Assembly (NCBI GenBank): GCA_022818135.1
Contig: JAFMSR010000005.1
Span: 29,261,100-29,325,099 of the forward strand
DNA: 64,000 nt
Origin: Saxidomus purpurata
Taxonomy: Eukaryota > Mollusca > Bivalvia > Venerida > Veneridae
Reading direction: 5' to 3'
The translations under genes were made by a program, and so were the position numbers. The notes beneath the pieces are model-generated. The model was not told the DNA's origin, did no database searches, and saw only the letters and a program-made list of their open reading frames with translations. Below are positions 61,275-64,000 of the stretch, one piece after another (position 1 is the first letter of the stretch; every line of letters begins with the position of its first letter).

Positions 61275-62080
61275 AAATAGAAGCGAGATTTTACATCACA
61301 GCTAATAGATCTCTGCATCTATACTTGAAAATTACTATTTTGGTGTGGTGAGTTTTAAATAGAAAGTTATGCACGAACATACAAACCAAATAACACGTTG
61401 TAATAAATATTAAAGCAGAAACGTATGTATTAAAAGCTGAAAAGTTAAAGACAACTGAAACTGCGGAGAATGACTGAACAATCAGGCATCTACGCTCATG
61501 CTACGTAACATTACACGAGAGGGAGAGGGAAATGATCCATCTATCTAAAGAGATTTAAACTGTGAGACAGAAGTTATTTCTTTGAAATGATACGGTAATG
61601 TGTTTGACAGTTTCGCCGAACGCACGTAAAATACGTTGTACTGTGCATCGTTGTAGTGTCCGCGGTATTTCTGTACCTGGAATTATAACAAGACTCTTTA
61701 TCATTTTTAAATTCATGAAGATTTACTACATATATATAGGTACTTGTTTTCTCAGATATGTAAAAACTTCTACCGTTGCTGTTCTTTAGACATCTTGTTC
61801 CAAGAATAGATAACCGAGATTGTGTGAAATGTGATGAAATTTTTAACATTTTGATTCACATTTAATTTAATATTTTAAGTTAATTTGCACAGTATTCATT
61901 AAACAATGACGTGTATCTGATTACACGCAAGACAACATCAGCAAATACAACTACGATACTATCATACATTGTCACAATGATCACGAAACGGGTAAGTACT
62001 ACATATGTAAGTACATTTTGTATACTCGTAGTTTATGTAATGAATGGAGTAACATACTGAGCAATCTGATTCATTCGCAT
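61275..62080 (-). other. Intron of the receptor-like gene
   Basis: Between the transmembrane and cytoplasmic exons. Small open frames on both strands (for example 61574-61849) have no support as genes. Confidence 0.5.
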
Positions 62081-62084
62081 ACAC

Positions 62085-62169
62085 CTCCAGCGTAACACTA
62101 AGACAGCCACAACTATTGCTATCGCCAGAACTGATAGAGTGATGATTAACGTTTTGAGCAAAGTAGACT
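62085..62169 (-). CDS. Receptor-like gene, transmembrane exon
   Basis: An 85 bp exon from acceptor TTTATCTATTGACAG to donor GAG|GTGTAT, phase 1 in and 2 out. The 27 codons contain LIITLSVLAIAIVVAVLVL, a clear single membrane helix of about 19 residues, followed by RW and an arginine at the splice junction, a typical stop-transfer. The outgoing phase joins the cytoplasmic exon at 61269 to rebuild AGA (Arg). The donor is not the strongest (another GTATGC lies 2 bp later), but only this one keeps frame. Confidence 0.65.
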
Positions 62170-62516
62170 CTGTCAATAGATAAAACAAAACTTTGAGCTT
62201 AAAACTATTTCTAAAACAAAAACTTTCTCATGGGACTTAAATGAATCATCACATTCTCTAGGAACGAAAGAAAGTCGCTACTCTTAAGAATTCTTACAAG
62301 TGACAATTAAATCGAAATTATCATAATATATATATAGTTAAAGCTAAGTAAAAGAAATCTAAATTCTAAAAAATTATCCTGAAAAATAGTACAATAAACA
62401 ATTATTTATTTATATACTGGTCTTGCGGATCTCGACCGACACGATAAGGAAACTCTTCTGTTCGATATGCGTTGTGGACTAAAGTTTATTTTTCTAGAAA
62501 AGGTTTAATTCTTTAC

Positions 62517-62540
62517 CATTGGCATCCGATATTGAACCTC
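62517..62540 (-). CDS. Receptor-like gene, 24 bp microexon
   Basis: Between acceptor TATCAGTTACAG and donor GTAAAG lies a 24 bp stretch, phase 1-1, encoding GSISDAN plus the split codons. It fits exactly between the EGF exon (ends phase 1) and the transmembrane exon (starts phase 1) and would form the juxtamembrane stalk. Being symmetric, it can be skipped without frame loss, so alternative splicing is possible. Confidence 0.5.
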
Positions 62541-63016
62541 CTGTAACTGATAAATTAAACAAGATAAGCAAATTCACTTCAAGTATGTTACTAAATTCTT
62601 ATTTTAACAATGTATTAAACGTGTTGAATTTCATGAAACGAAATTGATAGTATTTTCTCAATCATTTTGACCATTTCCTAATTTACTTTGCATTATGTGA
62701 GTGTAACAGTGAATACAAGATAAGATCTATATTTCATATAGGAAAGACACTAATTTTACTATTAACAAATGTCCTGATACGTTTCTCAGAATAATACTAA
62801 TGACTTCGATGTTTAGATACGTTTAAATAATCCTGCATTAATTCACATAGACCGTGTATTAAATGATTATATTTGCGCACAGAAAATGTGCTGTATATAC
62901 CTGATGTCACGGAAAATTAGCACTGAATATATTTGATAAGTCCTCATACAAGAATATGCTGGAAGTTACTGTTATCTCAAACCAGTTTCAGAAGCTATGC
63001 ATATAGGCCTACCTAC

Positions 63017-63127
63017 CACATTGTGTATGTGTTGAAACACGGTATCCCTGTTGACATGTACAAGAGTAACCCCTTAGACTGTCGGAGCAAGCTTCTAGGG
63101 ACTTGCAGGTCGCACTAAATGAAAAAT
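63017..63127 (-). CDS. Receptor-like gene, EGF-like exon
   Basis: A 111 bp exon between acceptor TTTATTCGGCAG and donor GTAGGTAGG, phase 1-1. Its 36 codons include ATCKSLEACSDSLRGYSCTC and QQGYRVSTHTQC. The spacing C-x5-C-x8-C-x-C-x11-C is that of cysteines 2 to 6 of an EGF module, with the GY aromatic after C5; cysteine 1 would lie in the preceding exon, not seen. This marks the protein as extracellular on this side. EGF modules with phase-1 borders are typical of animal receptors. More ectodomain exons are expected to the right of 63.1 kb or beyond the window. Confidence 0.65.
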
Positions 63128-63239
63128 CTGCCGAATAAATGTTCTTATATACAGACGACTAGTATTACTGTATTTCTTTCTTATAACATAATAGTTTCTT
63201 AGTGATGCTAAAAACAAACTTTAAATTTTAAGGCTTAGT

Positions 63240-64000
63240 TCAACAGAGCCAAAATCTATGCCAAACAAAAGAACTTAAAGGAGAAAACAGCATCATCTCA
63301 AAGCTTGAAGCTTACCAAACAGCTAACGAAGAACAAAGCAGCAGGGGCGGAACCTCTTGTATGGAATGACTGATTGGATAACGGACAGAAATTGGCAGAA
63401 ATTACCGGAGAATGACATGAAGAGAGGAAAAGGGACAGGAAAATGAATAGTTCGGAGGAGTAAATGGAAATGGCCTCATTCTAATGAGCTACACATAGCC
63501 CGAAACAGCTCACAACCAAGAAATTGCTTGGTAATGACATTTCGTTTCTTCTTGACTGCTCTGCAATGAGCATCCTTCTTAAGACCTATATGTACAACTG
63601 AAGCTTGACAGAAGAGAATTTCCAACTTAAGAGACGAAAAACCGTGTTGTCCATCCCAAAACACTAAAATGGTCGAATTAAAACGTCAAGCTGTCTCCCC
63701 ATCAGTCTCATCAGCGGGCTTGGGAGTTTTTGAAAAGCATTGTGAATCTGCAAATGAAGTAGTATTTTTGGACCAGCCAAATTCTAGCTGACTAACAAGA
63801 TGAATTGAGAAAAAAAGACCAAACAACTTATCTCGCGCGTGAGACTACAAATTGCCGTCCAAAAGAAAAAGTTACACTCACTTGTTACTCGAATCGGTCT
63901 CCAGAAAACGTTTGACAAAGTCTAGACACTGACTTTGTAAAGTGGGTCAAATCCTACGGGCTTTGCAGAAGGGCAATAGTCAATGTTCATAGGAACTAAA
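63240..64000 (+). mobile_element. Decayed LINE reverse transcriptase, runs off the window
   Basis: Plus-strand text keeps traces of a LINE polymerase: QLTKNKAAGAEPLVWND (the 'NGKAAG' block, 63325), NDMKRGKG (63410), and near the end IGLQKTFDKV (the palm aspartate block, 63890-63925). Frameshifts and stops are frequent. The product type resembles the 'WRGITLLS' LINEs but is too decayed to place. It continues past 64000. Confidence 0.6.

Overview
This window looks like AT-rich, intron-rich, repeat-laden animal DNA, most likely from a bivalve mollusc. There are no operons, ribosome binding sites or long prokaryotic-style gene runs. Evidence for a mollusc is the repeat content: decayed LINEs, a tRNA-headed SINE, short inverted-repeat elements, and at least six elements with a core of roughly 125-170 bp tandem repeats next to GTCC-rich (Gtccgtccgtc) runs, resembling the bivalve 'pearl'/Helentron-like elements. 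Species was inferred from repeats only, without any database search.

Three host loci can be supported. (1) A plus-strand series of short exons (A1-A3 at 6.3, 10.2 and 10.7 kb; C at 18.1 kb; B1-B4 at 23.8, 25.7, 28.1 and 29.9 kb). Each is 72-81 bp, begins and ends in intron phase 1, has good splice sites and no in-frame stop. The A and B groups lie in tandemly duplicated intron blocks. A possible phase-1 terminal exon with a polyadenylation signal lies at 31.76-32.2 kb. (2) A plus-strand gene at 46.5-50.1 kb made of a 2.2 kb exon and a 455 bp exon, which splice in phase 1 to give a protein of about 890 residues with a C-terminal trypsin-like (PA clan) domain. Its His and Asp lie in the first exon and its GDSGSAVF serine motif in the second. 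It could share upstream exons with the phase-1 exon array, but that is unproven. (3) A minus-strand gene at 63.1-60.7 kb, seen as four compatible exons: EGF-like, a 24 bp microexon, a transmembrane helix, and a novel cytoplasmic domain. It is probably the 3' half of a single-pass receptor whose 5' half lies beyond the window or within the unannotated sequence at its right edge.

A further broken host gene (about 40.0-42.6 kb) is cut by a 5'-truncated LINE with a 7 bp target duplication.

Layout: 0-3.2 kb, inverted segmental duplication plus decayed LINE; 3.2-15.3 kb, duplicated blocks with A exons, a pearl-like element and a second LINE; 15.3-22.4 kb, mostly plain intronic or intergenic sequence with exon C and a LINE tail; 22.4-32.2 kb, tandem array with B exons, a mariner-type transposon and a pearl-like element; 32.2-46 kb, mostly transposon remnants plus the broken gene and the second copy of the inverted duplication; 46.5-50.1 kb, peptidase gene; 50.2-57.7 kb, a direct tandem duplication in which each copy carries different insertions; 57.7-60.2 kb, mariner and MITE remnants; 60.3-63.1 kb, receptor-like gene; 63.2-64 kb, LINE remnant. 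In several places a duplicated copy serves as the empty site that fixes the limits of an insertion in the other copy.
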